This document shows positions 1-8,817 of a DNA stretch of 64,000 bases, piece after piece (position 1 is the stretch's first letter; each line of letters opens with the position of its first letter). The stretch spans positions 62,001-126,000 of the forward strand of contig JASGJK010000049.1 of the NCBI GenBank assembly GCA_049840795.1, read 5' to 3'. The notes under the pieces were generated by a model. It saw nothing but the letters and a program-made list of their open reading frames with translations, made no database searches and was not told where the DNA came from. Made by a program: the position numbers and the translations under genes. The stretch comes from UPXZ01 sp049840795. GTDB taxonomy: Bacteria; Bacteroidota; Bacteroidia; Bacteroidales; Paludibacteraceae.

Positions 1-5
1 CCCTA

Positions 6-752
6 TCAAGTGTTCATTCCACCGCACACGTTGATTACCTGTCCGCTTACATAACTCGAAAGATCGGAAGCCAGGAAAAGGCATACCTTCGCAACCTCAT
101 CAGGGCTACCACCACGGCGTAATGGAATTGTTTCAGCCCATTTGGCGCGTTGCTCATCGTTTAAGGCATGTGTCATTTCAGTTTCGATAAATCCCGGCGC
201 GATGGCATTAGAACGAATTCCGCGTGACCCTAATTCTTTGGCAATTGATTTGGCAAGTCCGATCATTCCGGCTTTAGAGGCGGAGTAATTAGCTTGTCCC
301 GCATTTCCAGATACTCCAACAACAGAACTCATGTTGATGATGCTTCCGGACTTTTGTTTCATCATAATTGGAGCACAAGCGTGTATAAAGTTAAATGCTG
401 ATTTTAGATTTACGTTGATAACGGCATCCCATTGAAGCTCTGTCATACGCATCATTAATCCGTCTTTGGTGATTCCTGCGTTGTTTACAAGAATGTCTAT
501 TTTGCCGAATTCTTTTACAATTTCATCCACAACCGTGTGCGAGTCATCATAAAGCGCGGCATTTGAAGCGTAGCCTTTGGCTTTTACCCCCAAAGCGGCA
601 ATTTCTTTTTCTGTGTTTTGTGCATTTTCATCAATTACCAGGTCGGTAAATGCAATATTAGCGCCTTCGGAAGCAAATTTTAAAGCAATTGCTTTGCCGA
701 TTCCGCGTGCTGCTCCTGTTACCAAAGCAACTTTTCCTTCTAATAATTTCAT
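6..752 (-). CDS. fabG: 3-oxoacyl-[ACP] reductase FabG
   Basis: NADPH-dependent reductase of the fatty acid elongation cycle, cytoplasmic. The 248-residue length is normal for FabG. The N-terminus carries the Rossmann motif TGAARGIGKAIA, followed by NNAG near residue 90. The catalytic Ser-Tyr-Lys set is visible as NMSS and YSASK at about residues 142-160. The C-terminus has the usual VSGQVINVCGGM. The stop codon lies only 5 bases from the window edge, so the downstream neighbour is not visible. The start is a clear ATG. A -7-like element TATCTTTG lies on the minus strand at 789-796, but I see no well-spaced -33 box. Other short-chain dehydrogenases are possible, but the motif set and length fit FabG best. 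Confidence 0.95.
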   Translation of the reverse strand: MKLLEGKVALVTGAARGIGKAIALKFASEGANIAFTDLVIDENAQNTEKEIAALGVKAKGYASNAALYDDSHTVVDEIVKEFGKIDILVNNAGITKDGLMMRMTELQWDAVINVNLKSAFNFIHACAPIMMKQKSGSIINMSSVVGVSGNAGQANYSASKAGMIGLAKSIAKELGSRGIRSNAIAPGFIETEMTHALNDEQRAKWAETIPLRRGGSPDEVAKVCLFLASDLSSYVSGQVINVCGGMNT

Positions 753-821
753 AAGATTTTTTTGTATTTAAAATTATAATTGCGGGTGCAAAGATACTAT
801 AATTTGATAAAAAATACTTAC

Positions 822-858
822 AAAAAACGAGAGGCTTACATTTTTTTGTAAACCTCTC
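822..858 (-). terminator. Rho-independent terminator after the 366-aa lipoprotein gene
   Basis: A 12-bp stem (829-840 with 847-858, one G-T/C-A type imperfection) is followed on the minus strand by a U-rich run. It lies about 20 bases past the stop of the lipoprotein gene and upstream of fabG, so it separates the two units. Confidence 0.75.
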
Positions 859-878
859 ATTCTTTTAACAGTACCTTT

Positions 879-1979
879 TTATTTCGTTCTGCCTGTTCGG
901 AGTTTTGTATTTATAGTGTTTCCGGCTTTTGCTTTTTTCGCGGCTCTCATTTTTTGTTTTACACCGGGTGCTGATGTTTTGTCGTAATATCCTAATGAAA
1001 TATCGAATGCCGAGCGCACAATGGATTGATTATTTGCATCTTTGAAATCGAATGCCAACGTGTATGTGTTTCCTGTTTTGTGTTTTACGGTAAGCGAGCC
1101 CTGCGTGATGGCGTAATCTTTAGCAGGAGAATAATACCATGTTCCAAGATTATTGCCGTTATCTGTGTAGCCGTCAATGGTTGTGTTAACTTCCGGCGAA
1201 TTTACTTTGACAGGATAAACTCCGTCGGGCAATATTGTGGTTGCTGATAGCGGCGCGTAAACTTCAATTGCCATCATATCTCCACCTCCTGAGAGTTCAC
1301 TCAGGTTGGTATTTGAATCGCCCAATCGGATGGTAAAAATATTTAAGCCTACATTATCGTAATCTCCCCAAAACCATAGTTCACTTTGAGATAGATAGAT
1401 AGGTTTTGGTGTAAAATCATCTACAATGTTACTATTTATGTCGCCTGTATATTTGAAATTGATAGCAACATTGTCAGTTGAGGCAACGCTTCCGGTAATG
1501 GAGTTTGCATTGATTTTGATACTACCTTCGTTGAGAAGATAAAACTCAATGGCGTGACCGTCAATGACGCGTGCTAAATAGCTTCCTGCGGGATGGTTGA
1601 ATTCCTGAGGTCTGTACATTGTTCCGGTGTATGTGTAAAAATTCCCTTTTTGGAAGGTGTAGTTACTGCCGTTGGTATTTGCGTTGTAAGTTCCGGTAGG
1701 TATGCCGGTTGTTCCTTTAGATGCGTTTAAGTCTAAATATACATAATAGCCTGTCCCAATAATATAGCCGTTATCATCAATATCTAATCCACCGTTCATT
1801 AAATAGATATCAAAAACATTAGAGCCTTTTTGGTAAATATCGCCATAGTAGACTGCCTTACCCAAATCAAATGAATAATCATTGTTTGTGGTTGGTTTTT
1901 CGATAGGATCTGAATCGCTACAAGCGTTGAGAAGTCCTAAGATGCCAAAAAGTAGTAGTGTTCTTTTAAAACTTTTCAT
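879..1979 (-). CDS. Secreted lipoprotein with internal duplication, unknown function
   Basis: The protein has 366 residues. Residues 1-20 form a lipoprotein signal peptide with lipobox LLNAC, and the mature protein begins CSDSDPIEKP, so it should be an outer-envelope lipoprotein. The mature part seems to be two similar beta-rich halves: both contain a G-D-x-Y/N region, then an F/I-x-I-x-L strand, then a 'P-x-G-x-Y' turn (IPTGTYNAN near residue 95 and LPDGVYPVK near residue 255). The last 25 residues are very basic (KKAKAGNTINTKLRTGR). I do not recognise a named family. It stands alone between two terminators and so is probably monocistronic. Similar two-domain lipoproteins are common in Bacteroidales, but no function should be inferred from that. 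Confidence 0.8.
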   Translation of the reverse strand: MKSFKRTLLLFGILGLLNACSDSDPIEKPTTNNDYSFDLGKAVYYGDIYQKGSNVFDIYLMNGGLDIDDNGYIIGTGYYVYLDLNASKGTTGIPTGTYNANTNGSNYTFQKGNFYTYTGTMYRPQEFNHPAGSYLARVIDGHAIEFYLLNEGSIKINANSITGSVASTDNVAINFKYTGDINSNIVDDFTPKPIYLSQSELWFWGDYDNVGLNIFTIRLGDSNTNLSELSGGGDMMAIEVYAPLSATTILPDGVYPVKVNSPEVNTTIDGYTDNGNNLGTWYYSPAKDYAITQGSLTVKHKTGNTYTLAFDFKDANNQSIVRSAFDISLGYYDKTSAPGVKQKMRAAKKAKAGNTINTKLRTGRTK

Positions 1980-2049
1980 AGTGTTTGTATTTTTTTAGTT
2001 GATAATAGCAAATTGTTTTTAATGTAAAGTCAAAAACCGTGCCTATTAT

Positions 2050-2082
2050 AAAAAAACAAACCCCGGAAAATATCCGAGGTTT
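2050..2082 (-). terminator. Rho-independent terminator after rpmE2
   Basis: A 9-bp stem (2058-2066 with 2074-2082) is followed on the minus strand by seven U residues. It lies about 25 bases past the L31 stop codon. Confidence 0.75.
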
Positions 2083-2106
2083 TAAAATGCTTTTTATACG
2101 CGTGGA

Positions 2107-2367
2107 TTATTTCTTGTTTTCCATACGTTTGGCGTAACGGCTAATGAATTTATCCACACGTCCTGCGGTATCCACCAATTTAGATTTACCGGTGTAGAAA
2201 GGATGTGACGAACTGGAGATTTCCAATTTTACTAATGGATAAGTTGTACCGTCGATTTCTACTGTTTCTTTTGTGTTAATAGTAGAACGGCTGATAAATG
2301 TGTCGCCGTTTGACATATCTCTGAATGCCACAGGGCGATAACTTTCTGGATGAATTCCGCTTTTCAT
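2107..2367 (-). CDS. rpmE2: 50S ribosomal protein L31, type B
   Basis: Large-subunit ribosomal protein. At 86 residues it matches the type B (zinc-free) form: it begins MKSGIHPESYRPVAFRD, contains SSSHPFYTGK, and lacks the CxxC pairs of type A L31. Type B L31 is the usual form in Bacteroidota, where it is not necessarily a zinc-starvation paralogue. It is monocistronic here, with its own canonical promoter (2409-2439) and terminator (2050-2082). The leader is about 35 bases, leaving little room for a structured regulatory element. Confidence 0.95.
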   Translation of the reverse strand: MKSGIHPESYRPVAFRDMSNGDTFISRSTINTKETVEIDGTTYPLVKLEISSSSHPFYTGKSKLVDTAGRVDKFISRYAKRMENKK

Positions 2368-2408
2368 ATCTTTATGATGTTTTTTATATTATATCTCAAT
2401 TGGGCTTG

Positions 2409-2439
2409 CAAAGGTACAAATAATTATCAAATTATCAAA
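2409..2439 (-). promoter_or_regulatory. Canonical Bacteroidota promoter of rpmE2
   Basis: Read on the minus strand, TTTG (2436-2439) is followed by exactly 19 bases and then TACCTTTG (2409-2416), the -33/-7 arrangement of the primary Bacteroidota sigma factor. The expected start of transcription is near 2401. Confidence 0.75.
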
Positions 2440-2492
2440 TTTTTCTCTCTTTTTTTGTGAAAACAGTCGGTAAATCTTGCACATAACGTTTG

Positions 2493-3263
2493 TTACTCAT
2501 CCTTGGCTTTTACGAAAATAGTATCAGGATAGCTCACTTGAGTTAAAAACAATCCTTGTGCAGGTACCGAAGTGCCGGCTTTGCATCTGTCTTTTTGTTC
2601 GATAATGTTTTTAAAATCGTTAACCGTTATTTTTTCTCTTCCTACTTCGAGTAATGTTCCTACGATAGCCCGTACCATATTTCGGAGAAAACGATCGGCT
2701 TGAATGGTGAATACCCAGTGATTTTCATCAACTGGCGTCCATTTGGCGTGCGTTACTTTGCAGTTATTGGTTTTAGTGTCGGTGTGAAGTTTACTGAAAC
2801 TGGTGAAGTCTGAATAATCAAATAACGTTTCAGCGGCTTGATTCATTGCCTCAAAATTGAGTGATTGAAAAACTCTCATCGATAAATGGGCATTGAAAAC
2901 ATCTTTTTTTAATGAAACGTGGTATTCATATTTTCTATAAACGGCATCAAATCGGGCATGTGCATCCGGTTTGACCTTCACTATTTGTTCAATACAAATG
3001 TCGCTCGGAAGATAGCTGTTAAGTTTAGTGATTAAATGATTGATGTCGGTCAATTCTTCTTCAAAATCAACGTGTGCGACCATTGTGCTTGCATGCACGC
3101 CGGCATCGGTACGTCCGGCAGCTGTAACTTCAGTTGTATTACGAAAAATAGTACCGATGGCTTTTTCGAGTCTTTCTTGCACCGAAATACCGTTGGGCTG
3201 AATTTGCCAACCGCAATATGCTGCTCCGTTATAGCTTAAGTATATAAAGTATCGATGTTTCAT
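2493..3263 (-). CDS. truA: tRNA pseudouridine(38-40) synthase TruA
   Basis: Modifies uridines 38-40 in the tRNA anticodon arm. The hallmark AAGRTDAGVHA, holding the catalytic Asp, lies near residue 55. Further family blocks are YLPSDI, RFDAVYRKYEYHV, DFTSFSK and FLRNMVRAIVGTLLEVG. The open frame runs upstream to a TTG at 3272, but I chose the ATG at 3263 (MKHRYFIYLSY) because it fits the family N-terminus and is preceded at 8 bases by a -7 promoter element. The mRNA may thus have almost no leader. The pheS terminator lies just upstream. The length of about 256 residues is typical. Confidence 0.93.
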   Translation of the reverse strand: MKHRYFIYLSYNGAAYCGWQIQPNGISVQERLEKAIGTIFRNTTEVTAAGRTDAGVHASTMVAHVDFEEELTDINHLITKLNSYLPSDICIEQIVKVKPDAHARFDAVYRKYEYHVSLKKDVFNAHLSMRVFQSLNFEAMNQAAETLFDYSDFTSFSKLHTDTKTNNCKVTHAKWTPVDENHWVFTIQADRFLRNMVRAIVGTLLEVGREKITVNDFKNIIEQKDRCKAGTSVPAQGLFLTQVSYPDTIFVKAKDE

Positions 3264-3269
3264 CGTACG

Positions 3270-3277
3270 CAAAGATA
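3270..3277 (-). promoter_or_regulatory. Probable -7 element of truA
   Basis: TATCTTTG on the minus strand, ending 7 bases before the chosen truA ATG. A good -33 box at 19-base spacing is not evident, so this is a partial promoter match. Confidence 0.4.
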
Positions 3278-3294
3278 TATCAATTTAAGACAAT

Positions 3295-3321
3295 AAAAAA
3301 GCACTGGTTTGTTGCCAATGC
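3295..3321 (-). terminator. Rho-independent terminator after pheS
   Basis: A 7-bp stem (3301-3307 with 3315-3321, one G-U pair) is followed on the minus strand by six U residues. It lies between the pheS stop and the truA promoter. Confidence 0.65.
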
Positions 3322-3408
3322 CTTTCTCTGAAAAATATCAGTTCTGTCTTTTTAAATCAGCAGAAGAAAATTATTCTTTTTTGAGAACAAGATGTTGAAT
3401 GAGAAAAT

Positions 3409-4428
3409 TTAATAAACGCTTTTAAATTCTTCCAAGAATCGGGTGTCGTTTTCAGAGAACATACGGAGGTCTTTTACCTGATATTTAAGATTGGTAATTC
3501 GTTCTACACCCATTCCGAAGGCGTATCCAGAGTATGTTTTGCTATCAATACCACAATTTTCTAATACATTAGGATCAACCATGCCGCAACCTAATATCTC
3601 TACCCAGCCGGTATGTTTGCAAAACGGACAACCTTTTCCGCCACAAATATTACAGGAAATATCCATTTCGGCGCTTGGTTCTGTAAACGGGAAGTAAGAT
3701 GGACGGAGCCGGATTTGTGTGTTGTCGCCAAACATTTCTTTTGCAAAATACATCAATGCTTGTTTCAAATCGGCAAAAGATACATTTTTATCAATATACA
3801 ATCCTTCTACTTGATGAAAAAAACAATGTGCTCTGTATGAAATGGCTTCGTTTCGATATACGCGACCCGGGAAAATCATCCGTATGGGCGGTTTTTGCGA
3901 AGTCATAACGCGCGTTTGAACCGACGATGTGTGTGTGCGAAGCAGTATGTCCGGATTTTTTTCGATGAAAAAAGTATCTTGCATATCGCGTGCCGGATGC
4001 TCGGGGGCAAAGTTAAGCGCACTAAATACGTGCCAATCGTCTTCTATCTCAGGTCCTTCGGCAATAGTAAATCCAATTCTCGAGAAAATCTCGGAAATCT
4101 CCTGTTTTACCATCGATAAGGGATGTCTTGTGCCTAATTTTAGAGGTTCGGCGCTACGTGTAAGATCTGTTTTTTGTTCAGATTTGTTGAGCGCCGAAAG
4201 TGTTTCTTTTAATAAGTCTATTTTGTCTTGTGCGCTGTTTTTTAGTGTGTTAAGCAGTTGTCCTATTTCGCGCTTTTGCTCGTTTGGAACATTTCTAAAA
4301 TCGTCGAACAAAGACGATATTTCTCCTTTTTTGCTTAAATATTTGATGCGTAAATTTTCAACTTCTTCTAACGAATTAGCGTGTAATTGTTGTACGTCGT
4401 TCAACAGTTTTTGAATAATCTCTTTCAT
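3409..4428 (-). CDS. pheS: Phenylalanyl-tRNA synthetase alpha subunit
   Basis: Alpha chain of the class II PheRS (alpha-beta)2 enzyme that charges tRNA-Phe. At 339 residues it is full length. The N-terminal coiled coil (about residues 1-90) binds tRNA. The catalytic core shows HPL near residue 103, FxxxGF, the motif 2 region RVYRNEAISYRAHCFFHQVEGL, and FGMGVERITNLKY of motif 3 near the C-terminus. PSAEMDISC and the Cys pairs CNIC/CPFC near residues 258-270 are normal for this subfamily. The beta subunit gene is not adjacent, which is common in Bacteroidales. It has its own terminator at 3295-3321. Confidence 0.97.
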   Translation of the reverse strand: MKEIIQKLLNDVQQLHANSLEEVENLRIKYLSKKGEISSLFDDFRNVPNEQKREIGQLLNTLKNSAQDKIDLLKETLSALNKSEQKTDLTRSAEPLKLGTRHPLSMVKQEISEIFSRIGFTIAEGPEIEDDWHVFSALNFAPEHPARDMQDTFFIEKNPDILLRTHTSSVQTRVMTSQKPPIRMIFPGRVYRNEAISYRAHCFFHQVEGLYIDKNVSFADLKQALMYFAKEMFGDNTQIRLRPSYFPFTEPSAEMDISCNICGGKGCPFCKHTGWVEILGCGMVDPNVLENCGIDSKTYSGYAFGMGVERITNLKYQVKDLRMFSENDTRFLEEFKSVY

Positions 4429-4722
4429 ACGATGTCTGTTAGTGTGCAGATTTTGCTTAAACGGTAAATTATCTGCAAAAATACGGAATTTTCAACGTAT
4501 TCGGTCATTTTTACGTAAAAAACTGCCTGAATATGTTTTTTTTCTGAGAAAACATTTTATATTTGTAAGATTTTATTTTTATGAAATCATCAATGTTGCT
4601 TAAATATTAAAATACGGTGAGACAATAATTAAGTGGGCTGTCAAAAGATATATCTGTTTGCCACAAGCTGTTTTGACCATCAAAAATTAAGAGATACAAA
4701 CTGATGAAATATAATATATTGT
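4429..4722. other. Divergent intergenic region between pheS and the DUF2461 gene
   Basis: 294 AT-rich bases. A -7-like TATTTTTG lies on the minus strand at 4476-4483, about 50 bases before pheS, without a clear -33 partner. No RNA gene or repeat recognised. Confidence 0.4.
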
Positions 4723-5400
4723 ATGATAAAAAATATACTTCTTTTCTTATCCGAGTTAAAAAAAAATAATAATCGCGATTGGTTTACTCAAAATAAAGTT
4801 TGGTATGAACAAGTAAAAAGCGAGTTTGAAGTGATTGGTTCGCGGTTGATTACGGAAATAGCTAAGTTTGATGATGAAGTAAAACACGTTGAAGTAAAGG
4901 AATGCGTTTTCAGAATTTATCGTGATATTCGTTTTTCTGCAGACAAAACTCCCTACAAAACACACTTTGGAATTTATATCGCTTCTGCCGGTGGGCGAAA
5001 GAGCCCGCGTGGAGGGTATTATTTGCATATCGACCCAGAACAAAGTTTTTTTGGAGGTGGCGTGTGGATGCCACAACCGGATATACTCAAAGCGCTCCGT
5101 CAGTCGGTATTCGACAATATCGATGAGTTTAACGAGATTGTTAAAAATCCGGAATTTCAAAAAATTTATCCGAAATTGAACGAGGAAGGAAAAATGAAGA
5201 AAATTCCAGCCGGTTTTCCAACCAACTTTCCCGATGCTGATTTACTGAAAAATAAAAGTTTTCTTGTTGATTACGTATTAAGTGATCAGGAACTTTATTC
5301 CGAAAACTTTGTTGCTACGCTTGTGCGTTTAGCAAAAACGGCATATCCATTCCTTTCGTTTCTCAACTATACGGTGGACGAGGTGCTAGGTATCAATTAA
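4723..5400 (+). CDS. DUF2461 family protein
   Basis: The 225-residue protein matches DUF2461 (TIGR02453) along its length. Marks are FLSELKKNNNRDWFTQNK at the N-terminus, then CVFRIYRDIRFSADKTPYKTHFGIYI near residue 65 and GGYYLHIDPEQSFFGGGVWMP near residue 95. These proteins are cytosolic and widespread, with no established biochemical role. The end is followed after 37 bases by glgB on the same strand, so the two may be co-transcribed. I see no reason to link their functions. Confidence 0.85.
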   Translation: MIKNILLFLSELKKNNNRDWFTQNKVWYEQVKSEFEVIGSRLITEIAKFDDEVKHVEVKECVFRIYRDIRFSADKTPYKTHFGIYIASAGGRKSPRGGYYLHIDPEQSFFGGGVWMPQPDILKALRQSVFDNIDEFNEIVKNPEFQKIYPKLNEEGKMKKIPAGFPTNFPDADLLKNKSFLVDYVLSDQELYSENFVATLVRLAKTAYPFLSFLNYTVDEVLGIN

Positions 5401-5437
5401 CGGAAAAGTCTGAAAATAAAAATCAATTTATAAGCGC

Positions 5438-7447
5438 ATGAAAAATTCGAAGATGTTGCCACTCGTGAAATTAGATTCGTGGTTAGAACCCTTTGCTGAT
5501 GCTATTCAGGGAAGATATGATTATTTCCTTTCGATGGAAAAAAGATTGACCGGCGAAAATAAAACCTTATCTGATTTTGCAACCGGATATTTGTATTTCG
5601 GATTACACAAACAACCTCAAGGATGGGTTTTCAGAGAATGGGCGCCAAATGCAAAGGCTATGTTTCTGATTGGCGATTTTAACGGCTGGCAAAAAACGCC
5701 GAATTATCAATTGAATAGATTGGAAAACGGAGTGTGGGAGTTGTATCTGGGTGACAATGCCATAAGACACGAGCAATTATATAAATTATTTGTAGAGTGG
5801 GAGGGTGGCTCCGGTGAGCGTATTCCGGCTTGGTGCAGGCGCGTTGTACAGGATCATCAGACCAAAATATTTACGGCTCAAGTGTGGAGTCCGGAGAACC
5901 CCTATAAATTTAAGGTAACAAAATTCAAACCGGATACAAAACCTTTGCTTATATATGAATGTCACATAGGTATGTCGAGTAGCGAAGAAAAAGTGTCCAC
6001 TTGCGATGAATTTAGACGTACAATTTTACCTCGCATAGCACAAGCCGGATACAATTGTATTCAGATTATGGCTATTCAAGAACATCCCTATTACGGTTCA
6101 TTCGGATATCATGTTTCCAGTTTCTTTGCGGCGTCTTCCCGTTTTGGTACTCCTGATGAATTAAAAAGATTAATAGATCAAGCGCATGAAATGGGTATAT
6201 CTGTTATTATGGACATTGTTCATTCACACGCTGTGAAAAATGAGGTAGAAGGATTAGGCAGATTTGATGGAACACCTTACCAGTACTTTCATGGCGGAAG
6301 CAGGCGAGAACATCCGGCTTGGGATTCGTTGTGTTTTGATTATGGAAAACCGGAAGTACTTCATTTTTTACTTTCGAACTGTAAATTCTGGCTCGAAGAA
6401 TATAAGTTCGACGGATTTCGCTTTGATGGCGTTACATCTATGCTTTATAGAAGTCACGGCTTGGGTGAAGATTTTAGTGAATATGATTCATACTACAATC
6501 TTAATCAAGATGGTGATGCAATATGTTATCTTACGTTAGCCAATAAATTAATTCACGAAGTAAATCCGAATGTAATTACCATTGCCGAAGAAGTAAGCGG
6601 AATGCCGGGTTTGGCTTCAAAAATCAAAGATGGTGGAATTGGTTTTGACTACCGTATGGCGATGGGAATTCCTGACTTTTGGATAAAATATATCAAAGAA
6701 ACTAAAGACGAAGACTGGAAAGTCGGACATATTTTTTGGGAATTGACTAATAGGCGCAGTGATGAAAAAACAGTCAGTTATGCCGAAAGTCATGATCAGG
6801 CACTCGTGGGAGATAAAACCATTATTTTTCGTTTGATAGACGCAGATATGTATTGGCACATGCAGCGTGGTGATAATACATTGGTTGTTGACCGAGGGAT
6901 TGCTTTGCATAAAATGATTCGCCTGATAACTGCTTCTACCATTAATGGAGCGTATCTTAACTTTATGGGAAATGAATTTGGACATCCCGAATGGATTGAT
7001 TTTCCACGTGCAGGCAATGGCTGGTCGTACAAATATGCGCGTAGGCAATGGGAATTGGTTGATAATGAGAATTACATATATAATGGTCTGGGTAAGTTTG
7101 ATAGGGATATGATCGAATTGATTAAATCGGTATCAAATTTTAATGAAACGTCTATTTCTCAACTTTGGGACAAGGAAGATGATCAGGTATTGGCATATCA
7201 ACGCCGGAATTTGATTTTTATATTTAATTTTAACGGACAAAATTCGTATGTCGATTATGGTATTTTAGCCGATGCAGGTAGTTATAAAGTGGTGTTGAAT
7301 ACAGATAGTCGTATTTATGACGGAAATGGACTTATCGACGAAACGGTGGAACACTTTACATTGCCAGCCGAAGGAGAAACGTATGGGAAAGAGTGGCTCA
7401 AACTATATATTCCTGCCCGTTCGGCATTTGTCTTGAAAAAACAGTAA
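5438..7447 (+). CDS. glgB: 1,4-alpha-glucan branching enzyme
   Basis: Introduces alpha-1,6 branches into glycogen. It has 669 residues. An N-terminal CBM48 module (about 65-165; WVFREWAPNAKAMFLIGDFNGW) is followed by a GH13 barrel and a C-terminal beta domain. Catalytic residues are visible: nucleophile Asp in GFRFDGV near 330, acid/base Glu in IAEEVSG near 383, and the transition-state Asp in ESHDQ near 452. EFGHPEWIDFPR and the compact length resemble the eukaryotic-type branching enzymes common in Bacteroidota rather than the long E. coli type. No other glycogen genes are near. Confidence 0.95.
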   Translation: MKNSKMLPLVKLDSWLEPFADAIQGRYDYFLSMEKRLTGENKTLSDFATGYLYFGLHKQPQGWVFREWAPNAKAMFLIGDFNGWQKTPNYQLNRLENGVWELYLGDNAIRHEQLYKLFVEWEGGSGERIPAWCRRVVQDHQTKIFTAQVWSPENPYKFKVTKFKPDTKPLLIYECHIGMSSSEEKVSTCDEFRRTILPRIAQAGYNCIQIMAIQEHPYYGSFGYHVSSFFAASSRFGTPDELKRLIDQAHEMGISVIMDIVHSHAVKNEVEGLGRFDGTPYQYFHGGSRREHPAWDSLCFDYGKPEVLHFLLSNCKFWLEEYKFDGFRFDGVTSMLYRSHGLGEDFSEYDSYYNLNQDGDAICYLTLANKLIHEVNPNVITIAEEVSGMPGLASKIKDGGIGFDYRMAMGIPDFWIKYIKETKDEDWKVGHIFWELTNRRSDEKTVSYAESHDQALVGDKTIIFRLIDADMYWHMQRGDNTLVVDRGIALHKMIRLITASTINGAYLNFMGNEFGHPEWIDFPRAGNGWSYKYARRQWELVDNENYIYNGLGKFDRDMIELIKSVSNFNETSISQLWDKEDDQVLAYQRRNLIFIFNFNGQNSYVDYGILADAGSYKVVLNTDSRIYDGNGLIDETVEHFTLPAEGETYGKEWLKLYIPARSAFVLKKQ

Positions 7448-7501
7448 AAATTACATAATTGGACGACAGATTGCGGTCGTCAGTAGGATTAATTAGATTT
7501 T

Positions 7502-8119
7502 ATGAATTTATCGGATTTGGAAAGCGAATTAAAAAAATTGACTTGTATGCCTCCCTGGGGCAAAAAACAGTCCGATGATTGGGATAAAGAGTCAAACTTT
7601 ATTTATACATATCCAAGTTACGAACAATTGCTCGAAATATTAAAAGCCAAATCTTTACCCCAAACGTTTAATAATTATGCCATTCATCGCTGGTATAATG
7701 CGATGTCGGCGCGGGGTGTTGAGACTATTTTCACCTCGCTCGATGGCGTGAAGCCTCATTTCGATACGTATGATAAATTAACGGATTTTGCAATTCACGG
7801 GATTTGTTTCGATCATAAAACGACTGTTTTTCCTCGTGGATTTGGAAAAAGTATTACCTATGCCAGACAAAACCCCAACGAATTGATTCAATGGCTTTAT
7901 TCTCAACAAAGCACTCAGGGGCGTTTTCATTTGGAAAACAGATTATTTATCGTTTTATACAATTCTGACGGAAATCATTGGAAATTAAGAAGTGAATTGT
8001 GTGAAATGAAGCCTATTATCGAAAACTATATTCAAAATTTTGACATAAGAAAACTGCATCAATTTACATTTGAAAAAGATAAAAAAACATTATCGGATGT
8101 AATTTGGTTTTTAAAATAA
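7502..8119 (+). CDS. Uncharacterised protein, 205 aa
   Basis: A soluble protein without signal peptide or membrane segment, and I do not recognise its family. Codon use and length support a real gene. One block, AIHGICFDHKTTVFP near residues 97-111, has an Asp-x-Lys step after a hydrophobic strand and a preceding acidic stretch (FDTYDKLTDF). This loosely resembles the core of PD-(D/E)xK nucleases, but that is only a speculation. Conserved-looking aromatic segments are AIHRWYNAMSARGVE and GRFHLENRLFIVLYN. It sits 54 bases after glgB and before the AlaX-like gene on the same strand. Confidence 0.65.
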   Translation: MNLSDLESELKKLTCMPPWGKKQSDDWDKESNFIYTYPSYEQLLEILKAKSLPQTFNNYAIHRWYNAMSARGVETIFTSLDGVKPHFDTYDKLTDFAIHGICFDHKTTVFPRGFGKSITYARQNPNELIQWLYSQQSTQGRFHLENRLFIVLYNSDGNHWKLRSELCEMKPIIENYIQNFDIRKLHQFTFEKDKKTLSDVIWFLK

Positions 8120-8281
8120 AACTCCCAAAACAGTTGAAAACTCTTTTGGTAAGTAAGTGTTCATAATTAATCGCCAATACACGTATATGTAAGATTTTAA
8201 AAATCAATAACATACAAATTAAATATATTAAACTAATTCTGTTCAGCTACTTAGTTTAACCGCAAACGATGAAATAAAAAT

Positions 8282-8737
8282 ATGGAATTAAACGAAGCTA
8301 AAAAAGATTACAACGAGCCGATGCACACAGCTGAGCATATTTTGAATCAAACGATGGTACGTATGTTTGGTTGTGGTCGCTCAATGAATGCGCACATAGA
8401 ACGCAAAAAGTCAAAATGCGATTATATGTTGTCACAGACGCCCTCAAACGAACAAATTCAAGAAATTCAACGAAAGGTCAATGAAATTATAAATTTGCAT
8501 CTACCCGTAAACGAAGAATTTATGAATAGAGAAGAAGCTGGTAAAATAGTTGATTTGTCAAAATTATCTACCGAAGCTTCGGAAACATTACGCATTATAC
8601 GTGTAGGGGATTACGATGCGTGTGCATGTATTGGTCAACATGTAAAAAACACTTCCGAAATAGGTCGTTTTGAAATTCTTACACACGATTTTGAAAATGG
8701 AAGATGGAGGGTACGGTGGAGGGTATCTTCCCCCTAA
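8282..8737 (+). CDS. AlaX-like alanyl-tRNA editing domain protein
   Basis: A stand-alone tRNA_SAD domain (151 residues) that probably deacylates mischarged tRNA-Ala or a related tRNA in trans. The zinc ligands of the family are present: HTAEH (HxxxH) near residues 16-20 and CIGQH (CxxxH) near residue 118. The core G-D-Y-D-A-C-A-C precedes the second pair. It lacks a synthetase body. The C-terminal codons and the stop lie inside a dispersed CCCCTAA-type palindrome (8728-8752), so the last few residues (RVSSP) were probably added when that repeat landed at the 3' end. Substrate specificity (Ala, Ser or Thr) cannot be read from the sequence. Confidence 0.85.
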   Translation: MELNEAKKDYNEPMHTAEHILNQTMVRMFGCGRSMNAHIERKKSKCDYMLSQTPSNEQIQEIQRKVNEIINLHLPVNEEFMNREEAGKIVDLSKLSTEASETLRIIRVGDYDACACIGQHVKNTSEIGRFEILTHDFENGRWRVRWRVSSP

Positions 8738-8752
8738 CCCCCTAAAAGGGAA
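8728..8752. repeat. CCCCTAA-type palindromic repeat, copy 1
   Basis: Core TTCCCCCTAACCCCCTAAAA followed by GGGAAAC. It supplies the stop codon of the AlaX-like gene. Four related copies occur near 20.3, 20.4, 42.04 and 42.1 kb. Confidence 0.7.
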
Positions 8753-8781
8753 ACTTTAATTCGTTTCATTTGCTAAAATTA

Positions 8782-8813
8782 AACCAATTAACTAATCAAC
8801 CAATTAACCAATC
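8782..8813. repeat. Imperfect AACCAATC/AATTAACC repeat upstream of the TIGR01777 gene
   Basis: Four imperfect copies of an 8-base unit (AACCAATT, AACTAATC, AACCAATT, AACCAATC) directly precede the ATG at 8818. The same unit is tandemly repeated at 56680-56718. Confidence 0.6.
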
Positions 8814-8817
8814 ACTA

